This document shows, one piece after another, positions 51,391 to 61,042 of a DNA stretch of 64,000 bases (position 1 is the first letter of the stretch; every line of letters begins with the position of its first letter). The stretch spans positions 1,116,001-1,180,000 of the forward strand of contig CAWESA010000010.1 of the NCBI GenBank assembly GCA_963811605.1, given 5' to 3'. The notes below the pieces were generated by a model. That model searched no databases, had not been told where the DNA came from, and saw only the letters and a program-made list of their open reading frames with translations. This DNA is from CAVQLX01 sp963811605 (GTDB taxonomy: Bacteria; Desulfobacterota; Binatia; DP-6). The translations under genes were made by a program, and so were the position numbers.

Positions 51391-51825
51391 ATGGCGCAAC
51401 GCGGCAGGCTGCTCACATTCGGGTTTCTGATCCTGTTCGCAGGGGCCGCCTTGGCGCAGACGACGGCCGCCAAGCGGTCGGCCGCGGACGAGCAGCGCTC
51501 GCTGCTCAACCAGCTGGCGGAAGCCCAGAAGTGGGCCGGCGAGCAGCTGTGGCACGTCAAGGAGGAGATCGACACCCTCCCTGGCCTGATCGACCAGATG
51601 AAGGACGCGAACAACGCCCGCCAGGAGGACGTCCAGAAGCTGCGCGACGAGGTGAAGGGGCTCTACGTCGAGACGTCGAGCCTGCGCCAGCAGCTCGAGG
51701 AGCTCAAGAGCGACATCGGCGGCGTCAACGCCAACGTCTCCGGCTTCCGCACGTTCTCGGGCTTCTTCATCGCGGTCATGATCCTGCTGCTGGCCGTCAT
51801 CTTCCTCATGACGATCCGCCGGTGA
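51391..51825 (+). CDS. Exported coiled-coil protein with C-terminal membrane anchor
   Basis: A 144-residue protein of unknown function. A signal peptide (residues 1-22, ending AALA) precedes a long charged helix with heptad character (LLNQLAEAQKWAGEQLWHVK, VQKLRDEVKGLYVETSSLRQ). The C-terminus is a membrane helix (FIAVMILLLAVIFLMTI) with a two-Arg tail. The layout is that of a tail-anchored periplasmic coiled coil, possibly oligomeric. It overlaps the converging small membrane-protein gene by 20 nt. Confidence 0.78.
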   Translation: MAQRGRLLTFGFLILFAGAALAQTTAAKRSAADEQRSLLNQLAEAQKWAGEQLWHVKEEIDTLPGLIDQMKDANNARQEDVQKLRDEVKGLYVETSSLRQQLEELKSDIGGVNANVSGFRTFSGFFIAVMILLLAVIFLMTIRR

Positions 51826-52000
51826 CATCGACGATCGCCGGATCGGCGCGGAGTTCCGGGGGGCGGATCTCGTACGGTTCGTCGCGCGGCGTGGATGGCC
51901 GATACGGTCGATACCGGACGGCCCAGGGCGTCAGCAGCCGACGGCCGAATGGCGTCATGGCCGCGATCACGAGCGCGCACAGGACGAGGCCGACCTCCAT
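51806..52000 (-). CDS. Small single-pass membrane protein
   Basis: A 64-residue protein with one N-terminal hydrophobic helix (VGLVLCALVIAAMTPFG) and a polar, Pro/Arg-rich tail (WAVRYRPYRPSTPRDEPYEI). No family is recognised. It is considered real because a good promoter (TTGGCA-N17-TAGATC) ends 8 nt before its ATG, while no other gene could use it. It overlaps the coiled-coil gene by 20 nt at its 3' end. Confidence 0.58.
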   Translation of the reverse strand: MEVGLVLCALVIAAMTPFGRRLLTPWAVRYRPYRPSTPRDEPYEIRPPELRADPAIVDVTGGSS

Positions 52001-52008
52001 CCGTCCCC

Positions 52009-52037
52009 GATCTAGCAGCCCCCTGGAACGCTGCCAA
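52009..52037 (-). promoter_or_regulatory. Putative promoter of the small membrane protein gene
   Basis: On the minus strand TTGGCA (52037-52032), five of six consensus bases, is followed after 17 nt by TAGATC (52014-52009), 8 nt before the ATG at 52000. Confidence 0.5.
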
Positions 52038-52063
52038 GCTACCGGGAGCGGCGCGGTATCGCA

Positions 52064-53209
52064 TCAGGAGTTGCCCAGCACCACCACGCACGACACGGCA
52101 CCCGGGCCGCCGACGTTGTGGGCCAGGCCGAGGGCGGGGCTCTTCACCTGGCGCGCGCCCGCTTCGCCGCGCAGCTGCGTCACCACCTCGTAGATCATGC
52201 GCACACCGCTGGCCCCGATCGGATGCCCGAACGACTTGAGCCCGCCGCTCGGATTGATCGGGATGTCGCCGTCGAGCGCGGTGCGCCCCTCCTCGACGAG
52301 GTTGCCGCCCTCACCCTTCTTGCAGAAGCCGAGATCCTCGGTGTTCGAGATCTCGGTCCAGGTGAAGCAGTCGTGCACCTCGGCGAAGTCGATGTCGCGC
52401 GCGGTGATCCCGGCCATCGCGTAGGCCGCCTGCGCGGCCTTCTGGGTGGAGCGGAAGCCGAGGTAGTCGAAGGTGGGATCGAAGTACGGCTTGCCCGTCT
52501 CGACGGCCAGCGCGGCGCCCTTGACCAGGATGGGCGCCCGCTTCCAGCGCGTCGCCAGGTCGGCGCGGCAGACGATCGCCGCCGCGGCGCCGTCGGTGGT
52601 GGGGCAGCAGTCGAACAGGCCGAAGGGCCACGCGATCAAGGGCGCCTTCAGCACCTGCTCGACCGTGATCTCCGCGCGCAGGTGCGCCTTGTCGTTCCGG
52701 GCGCCGTTGGCGTGGTTCTTCACCGCCACCCGGGCGAGCGTCTCGCGACCCAGCCCGAAGGTGTGCATGTACCGGGTGGCCGCGAGGGCGAAGAGTCCGG
52801 GCGCCGTGTTGCCGCGCGCCAGCAGCGGGTGGCCGAGACGCGGGATGCCGCGGCCGCCACGGTCCTTCAGCTTCTCCGCGCCCAGCACCAGGACGACGTC
52901 GTGCACGCCCGCGGCCACGGCGAGGCAGGCGTTGCGGAACGCGTCGGTGCCGGTGGCGCAATAGTTCTCGACCCGCGTGATCGGCCGGCCGTAGAGCCGG
53001 AGCGCGTCGGCCAGCGAGGTGGCGGATTTTCCCCCGCCCGGTCCGGGCAGGTACGTCCCGAGGTAGCCCGCCTGGATGTCGTCCGGGTCGATGCCGGCGT
53101 CGTCGTAGGCGGCGAACGCGGCATCGCAGATGAGCTCCTCGTAGCCGCGATCGTAGCGCTCGCCGAACCGGGTGCAGCCGACGCCGATGACGGCGACGCG
53201 ATCCTTCAT
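52064..53209 (-). CDS. SCP2-type thiolase (acetyl-CoA acetyltransferase-like)
   Basis: A 381-residue thiolase of the lipid-transfer/SCP-x branch. The nucleophilic Cys is present in ENYCATGTDAFRNACLAV. The conserved Cys/His neighbourhoods AEVHDCFTWTEIS, NPSGGLKSFGHPIGASG and AHNVGGPGA are intact. The ATG at 53209 overlaps the stop of the upstream HMG-CoA-synthase/DUF35 fusion as ATGA. That coupling to a DUF35 (Zn-ribbon/OB) protein recalls archaeal thiolase-HMGCS complexes and the aldolase-DUF35 complexes of steroid degradation. It may therefore act as a thiolase or retro-aldolase that needs its partner. Confidence 0.9.
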   Translation of the reverse strand: MKDRVAVIGVGCTRFGERYDRGYEELICDAAFAAYDDAGIDPDDIQAGYLGTYLPGPGGGKSATSLADALRLYGRPITRVENYCATGTDAFRNACLAVAAGVHDVVLVLGAEKLKDRGGRGIPRLGHPLLARGNTAPGLFALAATRYMHTFGLGRETLARVAVKNHANGARNDKAHLRAEITVEQVLKAPLIAWPFGLFDCCPTTDGAAAAIVCRADLATRWKRAPILVKGAALAVETGKPYFDPTFDYLGFRSTQKAAQAAYAMAGITARDIDFAEVHDCFTWTEISNTEDLGFCKKGEGGNLVEEGRTALDGDIPINPSGGLKSFGHPIGASGVRMIYEVVTQLRGEAGARQVKSPALGLAHNVGGPGAVSCVVVLGNS

Positions 53210-54597
53210 GCCGGTCTCACCTTCCAGAAGTAGTTGCGATCGCCGCCGGCCTCGTGCAAGCGGCGGAACGTGAGGCGCACGCGGGCCCCGACGGCGATCT
53301 CGCCCTCGGCGCAGTCGGTTCCCTGCAGGTACACGCGTCCGCCGCCGTCGAGATCGACCACGACCATGGGCATGGGATGCTCGGCCACCTGCGCCAGGTT
53401 GTCGATGGTGAAGGTGAAGACCGCGCCGGTCTTGGCGAGCTTCGCGTCCGTCATGCGTTGGCGCGCCCGGCACCCGATGCAGATGAGCGCCTGCGGGTAC
53501 TGCACGAGCCCGCAGGCGTCACACCGGCTGCCGTACAGCCGCACGTCCTGCTTGAGCTCCTTCCACTCGATGTACGTGGAGACCGCCTCGCCGCCGACGT
53601 CCGACGGCAGCATGCCGCGGGCGCGGAGCCAGCGCTCGTACGAGAGCACCGGCAGGCCGCCCGCGAGGCGGTCGGCGAGCGGAACGGGCCGCCGCGCCGG
53701 CAGCGCGTCGGTGGCGCGGAACACCAGCGCGTCGGCGCCCTCGCCGTAGCCCGCGACGACCACGAACTCGCCGGGCGTTGCGGTCTCCAGCGCACGCGCC
53801 AGGAGCGCGAACGGCTCGGCGGTTCCGAGCATGCCGGTCCCGAGCGGCGCGCCCAGCTGGGTCTCAGGGTCACATCCGACACGCCGCACGACGTCGGAGG
53901 CCGCGCGCGCATCCGGAAGGCCGAGGCACAGGGTCGCGACCCGCGCCGGCGGTACCTCGGCCTTGCGCAGCGCCGCCGCGATGGCCTCCGGGACGTCGCG
54001 CGCCACGCCGTACTGGTTGCCGAAGCGGGCGTCGGCGACCTGCAGGTAACGCTGCTCGTCCGTCCGCCACGCGTAGGTGAACGTTTCGCTCACCGACGCG
54101 GCGCTCACCAGCTCCGCGATCACGTCGTCCGCGCCCACGGCGAGGCAGGCGGCGCCGTCGCCGAGCTGCGCCTCGAGCTCGGAGCCCGGCTCGGCGGGCC
54201 GGACGTCCGCCGCGACCACCAGCGGGCGCGACAGGCTCCCGGCACGCACCGCATCGCAGGCGGCGCGCAGCGCGGCCAGGCCCGCGCGCGCCGAGCCGGC
54301 GTGGTCCGCGACGGCGGACGAGCGCGGCAGATCGACGGCCGTCGCCACCATGCTCGCCACCTGCTTCTCCCGGTACGGCGCGCTGGTGCTGGCGAAGAAC
54401 AGGCCGTCGCAGGCCGCCGGATCGGCATCGCCGAGGCAGGCCAGGGTCGCGTCGACGGCCATCGTGAGGGCGTCCTCGTCGAACGCGGCCACCGTGCGGC
54501 TGCCGGCCGGAACGCGCGAGCCCCAGGCCTGCGCGATGAGCCTGCGGTCGAGGCGGCGCCGCGGAAAGTACGTGGCGAGACGCGTGATGCCGGGCAT
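53206..54597 (-). CDS. HMG-CoA-synthase-like protein fused to a DUF35 Zn-ribbon/OB domain, active-site Cys missing
   Basis: A 463-residue fusion. Residues 1-325 have the HMG-CoA synthase / ketoacyl-synthase III fold (GITRLATYFPRRRLD, ASTSAPYREKQVASMVA). There is no Cys between residues 64 and 113, the region where the nucleophile is expected; the aligned stretch reads DHAGSARAGLAAL. The C-terminal 130 residues are a DUF35 unit with a zinc ribbon (RCDACG and ICIGC) and an OB fold (GAVFTFTIDNLAQV). DUF35 proteins hold a thiolase and channel CoA esters, so this fusion is probably a scaffold for the thiolase encoded immediately downstream. It is divergent from aroD. Confidence 0.82.
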   Translation of the reverse strand: MPGITRLATYFPRRRLDRRLIAQAWGSRVPAGSRTVAAFDEDALTMAVDATLACLGDADPAACDGLFFASTSAPYREKQVASMVATAVDLPRSSAVADHAGSARAGLAALRAACDAVRAGSLSRPLVVAADVRPAEPGSELEAQLGDGAACLAVGADDVIAELVSAASVSETFTYAWRTDEQRYLQVADARFGNQYGVARDVPEAIAAALRKAEVPPARVATLCLGLPDARAASDVVRRVGCDPETQLGAPLGTGMLGTAEPFALLARALETATPGEFVVVAGYGEGADALVFRATDALPARRPVPLADRLAGGLPVLSYERWLRARGMLPSDVGGEAVSTYIEWKELKQDVRLYGSRCDACGLVQYPQALICIGCRARQRMTDAKLAKTGAVFTFTIDNLAQVAEHPMPMVVVDLDGGGRVYLQGTDCAEGEIAVGARVRLTFRRLHEAGGDRNYFWKVRPA

Positions 54598-54669
54598 GTC
54601 GGGCGGACAGTAGTCCAGAGCGCGCGCGATGTGCCAGCGGACGCGGGCCCGACGCCGGCCACCCTCGCC

Positions 54670-54698
54670 TTGACCACTCCGGGCGCTCCGGCTACCGC
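54670..54698 (+). promoter_or_regulatory. Putative aroD promoter
   Basis: TTGACC (54670-54675), 17 nt and TACCGC (54693-54698) are followed after 9 nt by the aroD ATG. The layout is nearly identical to that before pabB, another gene of chorismate metabolism. Confidence 0.5.
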
Positions 54699-54707
54699 AT
54701 CTTGACC

Positions 54708-55412
54708 ATGCGCCGCGACGTCGGCATCGGGACCACGCGGCTCGGCGGGCGGCCCGCGATCGTTGCCGCCGGCGGCGAAGCGGACCTCGACGCCCTCCTC
54801 ACCGCCGACGCCGCCGACGTCGTCGAGCTGCGCGCCGACCTGTTCGACGAGCCGACCGTGGCCCGGGTCCTCGACGCGCTGGCGCGGCTGCGGGCGACCG
54901 GGCGTCCCCTGCTCTTCACGGCGCGCGCCGCCGTCGAGGGCGGACGCGCCATGCCGGAGACGATGCGGGCGGAGCTCTATCGCTCCGCGCTGCCGCACGT
55001 CGCGGCGATCGACGTCGAGATCGCCTCGGATGGACTCGTCGCCGACCTGCTGCCGGCTGCCCGCGCGGCGGGATGCACCGTCATCCTGTCCGCGCACGAC
55101 TTCGTCACCACCCCGTCGCGCGAGGTGCTGCTCGGGCTCGTCGACGCCGCGCGCGCGCGCGGCGCCGATGTGCCGAAGCTGGCGACGCACGCCGCCACGC
55201 GGGACGACCTGCGGACCCTGATCGACGTGACGCTGGCGGCCAGCGTGGACGGCATCGTCACGCTCGGCATGGGCATGCTGGGGCCGCTGTCGCGCCTCGT
55301 CCTGCCGGCGGCGGGCTCGCTGCTCACCTACGGCGCGGCCGGCGGCGGCACGGCGCCGGGTCAGACGCCGGTGGCCGAGCTCGCGGCGCTGGTCGGACGT
55401 CTCTTCCCGTGA
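54708..55412 (+). CDS. aroD: Type I 3-dehydroquinate dehydratase
   Basis: A 234-residue TIM-barrel enzyme of the shikimate pathway that dehydrates 3-dehydroquinate through a Schiff base. The three hallmark segments are VVELRADLFD (Glu), ILSAHDF (catalytic His) and PKLATHA (Schiff-base Lys). Near the C-terminus LTYGAAGGGTAPGQ closes the phosphate-free substrate site. No Shine-Dalgarno sequence precedes the ATG, which lies 9 nt after the -10. The stop overlaps the GTG of the next gene (GTGA). Confidence 0.9.
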   Translation: MRRDVGIGTTRLGGRPAIVAAGGEADLDALLTADAADVVELRADLFDEPTVARVLDALARLRATGRPLLFTARAAVEGGRAMPETMRAELYRSALPHVAAIDVEIASDGLVADLLPAARAAGCTVILSAHDFVTTPSREVLLGLVDAARARGADVPKLATHAATRDDLRTLIDVTLAASVDGIVTLGMGMLGPLSRLVLPAAGSLLTYGAAGGGTAPGQTPVAELAALVGRLFP

Positions 55413-56077
55413 GCATCGTCGTCCGCAACGCGGTCCTCGCGTGCTGGCTCGTCCTCGGCGGGACGGCCGGCGTGGCGCCGCCGCGTGCCCAGGAGGCGCC
55501 CCCCGCGACGGCCGCGCCGACCACCACCACGACGGTCCCCGAGGGAACGGACGAGTCGGTCGGCTTCGAGAGCCCGCGCAGCGCCATGCGCGGATTTCTC
55601 TGGGCCGGCCGCGCCGACGACTGGGCCGCGGCCGCCAAGTACCTCGACCTGCGCGGACGCGACGCGAAGGACGGTCCGCGCCTGGCGCGAGAGTTGAAGA
55701 CGGTCCTCGACCGCAAGCTGTGGGTGGACCTCGACGCGCTCAGCACCGAGCCCGAGGGCGATCCCAACGACAGGCAGGTCCCCAACCGCGATGCGGCCGG
55801 CGCCTTCCAGCTCGCCAACGGCGACTGGGCGAAGATCCTGCTGGAACGCGTGCCCGGACCCGGCAACACGCGGCAATGGAAGATCGCACGCTCCACCGTC
55901 CAGCAGATGATCCACAGCGCGGCCGACCGCGGCCTCGACCGCGAGCGGCAGCGGTCGGTGGAGGCGCAGGTGGCGGCCTGGCGGGCGGAACGCTCGCTGC
56001 CGCTCCCGCACATGTCGCCCGAGCGCGCCGCGGAGATCTCCGACACGCTCGAGTGGCCCGTCCCGCGCAAGACATGA
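55409..56077 (+). CDS. Exported protein resembling the N-terminal domain of MscS-type channels
   Basis: A 222-residue exported protein with a signal peptide and a Thr/Pro-rich linker (residues 1-48). The following domain contains SPRSAMRGFLWAGRADDWAA, LARELKTVLDRKLWVDLDAL and a closing ILLERVPGPGNTRQWKIARS. This pattern, as I recall it, is found in the periplasmic N-terminal region of some MscS-family mechanosensitive channels. Here the channel domain is absent: the gene stops at 56077 and the next gene is unrelated. It could be a stand-alone sensor domain or a remnant. The GTG start overlaps the aroD stop. Confidence 0.62.
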   Translation: MSIVVRNAVLACWLVLGGTAGVAPPRAQEAPPATAAPTTTTTVPEGTDESVGFESPRSAMRGFLWAGRADDWAAAAKYLDLRGRDAKDGPRLARELKTVLDRKLWVDLDALSTEPEGDPNDRQVPNRDAAGAFQLANGDWAKILLERVPGPGNTRQWKIARSTVQQMIHSAADRGLDRERQRSVEAQVAAWRAERSLPLPHMSPERAAEISDTLEWPVPRKT

Positions 56078-56634
56078 GGTGGGGCGACACCCTCGACCTC
56101 GACCGCTCGCTCCGCGAGCTGGCCTACCGCTGCTGGCCCGACGGCTGTCCGCGTGCCCGGACGTGCTGCGTCGGGCTGGTGGTCGAGGCGTCGCGACGCG
56201 AGGTGCGGGTGATCGATTCGCTGATGGACCGGCTCGCCGCGATGCTGCCCGCGCTGCGGGACGGCGACACGTACGCCAGCGTGTTCGTCGACGAGACGCC
56301 CGGCTACGTCATCGAGTCGCACGACGACGGCGCCTGTCCCTTCCTCCTGCGCACTCGGCGTCACGCGCTGTGCGCGATCCACTCCCTCGCGCTGCGCGAC
56401 GGAGTGCCGGTCGCCTCCGTCAAGCCCGCCGCCTGCCGGCACTGGCCCCTGATGCTCGACGTCGTGCGCGGCCGGCTGCGGCTCACCGTCCAGCCGACGG
56501 CGATCGCGATGGGATGCGTCGCGCCGCGCCGCGAGCTGCCGGGACACCCGTCGGTGCGCGAGGCGTTCGGCGCCGAGATCGACGAGCTGTGCCGCGACAA
56601 CCGGCTCCGGATCGCTCGCGCCTCGAGGCGCTGA
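56074..56634 (+). CDS. Cysteine-cluster protein (YkgJ/DUF3109-like)
   Basis: A 186-residue soluble protein with a spread set of cysteines: CWPDGCPRARTCCVG near residues 20-34, GACPFLL and HALCAIHS near 88-105, KPAACRHWP near 120 and MGCVAP near 150. This distribution resembles YkgJ-type proteins thought to bind zinc or an iron-sulfur cluster; the biochemical role is unknown. The ATG overlaps the previous stop as ATGA. With aroD and the MscS-like domain gene it forms a three-gene overlapping set. Confidence 0.68.
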   Translation: MRWGDTLDLDRSLRELAYRCWPDGCPRARTCCVGLVVEASRREVRVIDSLMDRLAAMLPALRDGDTYASVFVDETPGYVIESHDDGACPFLLRTRRHALCAIHSLALRDGVPVASVKPAACRHWPLMLDVVRGRLRLTVQPTAIAMGCVAPRRELPGHPSVREAFGAEIDELCRDNRLRIARASRR

Positions 56635-56642
56635 GCGCCACC

Positions 56643-58091
<1,449 letters not shown>

Positions 58092-58129
58092 GGCGCGAGC
58101 ATAGCGCATGTCGCAGGGTCGCGGGATCC

Positions 58130-58135
58130 TTGACA
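58130..58135 (+). promoter_or_regulatory. Consensus -35 box upstream of the large acyl-CoA dehydrogenase
   Basis: A perfect TTGACA lies 53 nt before the ATG at 58189. The hexamers 17-18 nt downstream (GTTCTT/TTCTTG) are a poor -10, so the exact promoter is unsure. CAGGAGG before the ATG is a clear ribosome-binding site. Confidence 0.3.
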
Positions 58136-58188
58136 TGGTGCGGCATAAGCCGGTTCTTGAGGGTCTGAACCGCCAGGAGGTGCCTCGC

Positions 58189-60039
58189 ATGGCCGACACC
58201 GCGCCCAACCACTACAAGCTCGACCGCCGCAGCATCGACTTCACCCTCTACGAGCACCTGCACATCGAGCAGCTGTTCGACACCGAGCGCTACGGCCACC
58301 TCACGCGCGACGAGTGTGACGCGGTCCTCGATCAGTGCGGCCGCTTCGTCACCGAGGTGACGGGGCCCCTCAACGGTCCGGCCGACCGCGCCGGCTGTCG
58401 CTTCGACAACGGCACGGTGCACACCCCGGCCGGCTTCAAGGATGCGTGGAAGAAGCTCTTCGACCTCGGTCTGGTGTCGTTCGCCATGCCGCCGGACGCC
58501 GGCGGCTTCGGCGGACCGCACGCCATCGAGGTCATCCTCCAGGAGATGCAGAGCGGCGCCAACACCGCCTTCAACATGTATCCCGGCCTCACCCACGGGG
58601 CCGCGGACGTGATCCAGCACTTCGCGCTGCCGGAGAACAAGGCGCGCTTCCTGCCGCACATGCTGGCGGGCCGCTTCTCCGGCACCATGTGTCTGTCGGA
58701 GCCGCACGCCGGCTCCGACGTCGGCGCGACCAAGACCAGGGCCAGGCACCTCGAGGGCAGCCTCTACGCCATCAGCGGCACGAAGTGCTGGATCTCGGCG
58801 GGCGACCACGACCTGGCCGAGAACGTCATCCACCTCGTGCTGGCGCGCATCGACGGCGCCCCCGCGGGCACGAAGGGGCTGTCGCTCTTCATCGTGCCGA
58901 AGATCTGGGTCAACGACGACGGCAGCCTCGGCGAGCCGAACGACGTGGTGACGGGCTCCATCGAGCACAAGCTCGGCATCAAGGCGTCGGCCACGGCGGT
59001 CCTCAACTTCGGCGAGAACGGCGCGTGCCGCGGCATCCTGGTCGGCGGCGAGCAGCATCAGGGCATCAAGCAGATGTTCCGTATGATGAACAGCTCGCGC
59101 ATCGCGGTCGGCATCCAGGGCGTCGCCGTCGCCTCGACGGCGTACCTCAACGCGCTCGGCTACGCGCGCGAGCGGCTGCAGGGCTCCTCGGTCCGCCACT
59201 TCAAGGATCCGAACGCGCCGCGCGTGGCCATCATCGAGCACGCCGACGTGCGGCGCATGCTGCTCGAGATGAAGGCCAAGGTGGAAGGCATGCGCACGCT
59301 GGCCGTCAAGCTGGCTTTGCACTCCGACCTGGCCCTCGCGCTCGAGCAGGCCGATCCTGCCAAGGCGCAGTACCACCAGGGGCAGGTCGACCTGCTGACG
59401 CCGATCGTCAAGGCGTACTGCGCCGACCAGGCCTTCCGCATCGCCGAGCTGGCCGTCCAGACCTACGGCGGCGCGGGTTTCGTCACCGACCACCCGGTCG
59501 AGCAGTACGTCCGCGACGCCAAGATCTTCTCGATCTACGAGGGCACGAACCACATCCAGGCGGTCGATCTGGTGGCGCGCAAGCTCCAGGCCAACGGCGG
59601 CGAGAGCTTCGCGACGTTCATGGGCGAGATCGAGCGCTTCGTGCGCGAGCACGAGCGTCAGCCCGGGATCGGCAACGAGGTGCGCGCGCTCGGCGAGGCG
59701 CTCGACGCCCTCAAGCGCTGCGCGGGCGCGCTCATGGAGTACTTCATGGGCGGCAAGATCGACCAGGTGACGCTGTGCGCGAACTCGTTCCTCGAGGCCA
59801 TGGCCGAGGTGACGCTCGCGCACCTGCTCCTCGAGGCGGCGGTCATCGCGGAGTCGAAGCGCTCGGCGATCGAGGACGATCAGAGCGAGGACGACGACTT
59901 CTACGAGGGCAAGGTGGCGGCGGCGAAGTTCTTCGTCAACTTCGTGCTCCCCGGCGTGCACGCGAAGACGGCGGTGATCACGAACGCCGACCGCAGCGCG
60001 CTCGACGTGCCGAATCGTGGGTTCTCGACCGTGGGCTGA
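58189..60039 (+). CDS. Large acyl-CoA dehydrogenase with C-terminal extension (DmdC/AcdA-like)
   Basis: A 616-residue enzyme, longer than ordinary acyl-CoA dehydrogenases because of N- and C-terminal additions. The core has CLSEPHAGSDVGATKT, GTKCWISAGDHDLAEN, IEHKLGIKASATAVLNFGE and QTYGGAGFVTDHPVEQYVRD. The catalytic Glu is present in IYEGTNHIQ. The last 150 residues are an extra helical domain. This architecture is that of the DmdC / FadE5-like group, whose substrates range from methylmercaptopropionyl-CoA to long-chain acyl-CoA. A Shine-Dalgarno CAGGAGG fixes the ATG at 58189. Confidence 0.92.
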   Translation: MADTAPNHYKLDRRSIDFTLYEHLHIEQLFDTERYGHLTRDECDAVLDQCGRFVTEVTGPLNGPADRAGCRFDNGTVHTPAGFKDAWKKLFDLGLVSFAMPPDAGGFGGPHAIEVILQEMQSGANTAFNMYPGLTHGAADVIQHFALPENKARFLPHMLAGRFSGTMCLSEPHAGSDVGATKTRARHLEGSLYAISGTKCWISAGDHDLAENVIHLVLARIDGAPAGTKGLSLFIVPKIWVNDDGSLGEPNDVVTGSIEHKLGIKASATAVLNFGENGACRGILVGGEQHQGIKQMFRMMNSSRIAVGIQGVAVASTAYLNALGYARERLQGSSVRHFKDPNAPRVAIIEHADVRRMLLEMKAKVEGMRTLAVKLALHSDLALALEQADPAKAQYHQGQVDLLTPIVKAYCADQAFRIAELAVQTYGGAGFVTDHPVEQYVRDAKIFSIYEGTNHIQAVDLVARKLQANGGESFATFMGEIERFVREHERQPGIGNEVRALGEALDALKRCAGALMEYFMGGKIDQVTLCANSFLEAMAEVTLAHLLLEAAVIAESKRSAIEDDQSEDDDFYEGKVAAAKFFVNFVLPGVHAKTAVITNADRSALDVPNRGFSTVG

Positions 60040-60043
60040 CGGC

Positions 60044-60631
60044 TCAGCGGGGGCGGCCCGGCCGCACGGTGCGACCGACGAAGTACGGTCCGCCGCGGTA
60101 CCAGCCGCCCCACGGTCCTCCCCAGCCGCCGAAGCCGAGGCCCCAGCCCCAGCCGGGGTAGCCGTAGTACCCGTACGGATACGGATACGCCTCGCGGGGC
60201 GCGCGCTTCGGCCACAGGTACATGGCCTCGGCGCGCAGCTTCGGGAAGGTGTAGTCGTAGTCCCCCACCTTCGCGCTGGAGGTGCCCTCGAGCGTCCCGA
60301 CCACCGTGATCTCACGACCGGGCGCGTAGATCGTGGGGTCGTAGAAGCCCGCCTCGCAGGCGAGGAAGCGCCCCGAGGTGTCGTCCGACGGGATCGGGCG
60401 GGTACGGCGATCGAGCGCCTGGCTCACGATCTCGACGCAGGTCTCGCTGTTCCGCGGCGTCGTGCTGGCGATCTCGCCGCCCCAGCGCACCCGCTCACCC
60501 GTGACGTGGTCGGCCTGGGCCTGCGCGACGGTGAGCTGCGGGTAGACTCCCTGCAGGGGGGGCGGGATGCGGGGCGCGCAGGCGGCGAGCAGCGGAAGCC
60601 AGGCGAGCCAGCGAAGACGACGCACGATCAC
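60044..60631 (-). CDS. Slp family outer-membrane lipoprotein
   Basis: A 195-residue lipoprotein with lipobox LLAAC at the end of the signal peptide. The Slp (starvation-inducible) signature regions are PLQGVYPQLTVAQAQADHVT, RVRWGGEIAST, GRFLACEAGFYDPTIYAPGR and ITVVGTLEGT. It ends with a Gly/Tyr/Trp-rich tail (YPYPYGYYGYPGWGWGLG) that is not part of the Slp fold. The GTG start abuts the stop of the release-factor gene with no gap. Its function in the outer membrane is not established. Confidence 0.88.
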   Translation of the reverse strand: MIVRRLRWLAWLPLLAACAPRIPPPLQGVYPQLTVAQAQADHVTGERVRWGGEIASTTPRNSETCVEIVSQALDRRTRPIPSDDTSGRFLACEAGFYDPTIYAPGREITVVGTLEGTSSAKVGDYDYTFPKLRAEAMYLWPKRAPREAYPYPYGYYGYPGWGWGLGFGGWGGPWGGWYRGGPYFVGRTVRPGRPR

Positions 60632-61042
60632 TCACTCCTCGGCGCCGGGTCGGCGGCGCATCACCTTCTTCTGGGCCTGCACGTGTTTTTCCGCAAGCAC
60701 CTTCTCCTTGGCGCGGCGGGAGCGCCGCCGCTTCTGACGCCGGATGCGGGCGACCGCCTGCGCCCGCGCGCTGGCCTCGCCGCGCCGGCGCGCGTCGAGC
60801 TCGTCGGCGAGGCGGCGGCGCGCCAGGAACCGGTTCATCGCCTGGGTACGGGTCTCCTGACACTTGACCACGAGTCCGCTCGGCACGTGCCGGAGCACCA
60901 CGCAGGTCGCGACCTTGTTGACGTTCTGCCCGCCCTTCCCGCCCGAGCGCACGAAACGCTCCTCCAGCTCGTCCTCGCGGATGCCGAGGGCGGCGAGCCG
61001 GGCAACGAGCGCGCGCTCCTTGTCCGAGGTGACGGGAAACAT
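60632..61042 (-). CDS. RF-1-domain peptidyl-tRNA hydrolase-like release factor
   Basis: A 136-residue protein with the class I release-factor catalytic GGQ: VRSGGKGGQNVNKVATCVVL. It is followed by the typical TRTQAMNRFLARRRL and a basic, Lys/Arg-rich C-terminal tail (ARIRRQKRRRSRRAKEK). This is the architecture of ArfB/YaeJ-like factors or the related RF-H/Pth-like proteins, which release peptides from stalled ribosomes without codon recognition. The ATG at 61042 gives the expected start MFPVTSDKERAL. A strong hairpin lies just upstream. The Slp gene follows immediately. Confidence 0.88.
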   Translation of the reverse strand: MFPVTSDKERALVARLAALGIREDELEERFVRSGGKGGQNVNKVATCVVLRHVPSGLVVKCQETRTQAMNRFLARRRLADELDARRRGEASARAQAVARIRRQKRRRSRRAKEKVLAEKHVQAQKKVMRRRPGAEE

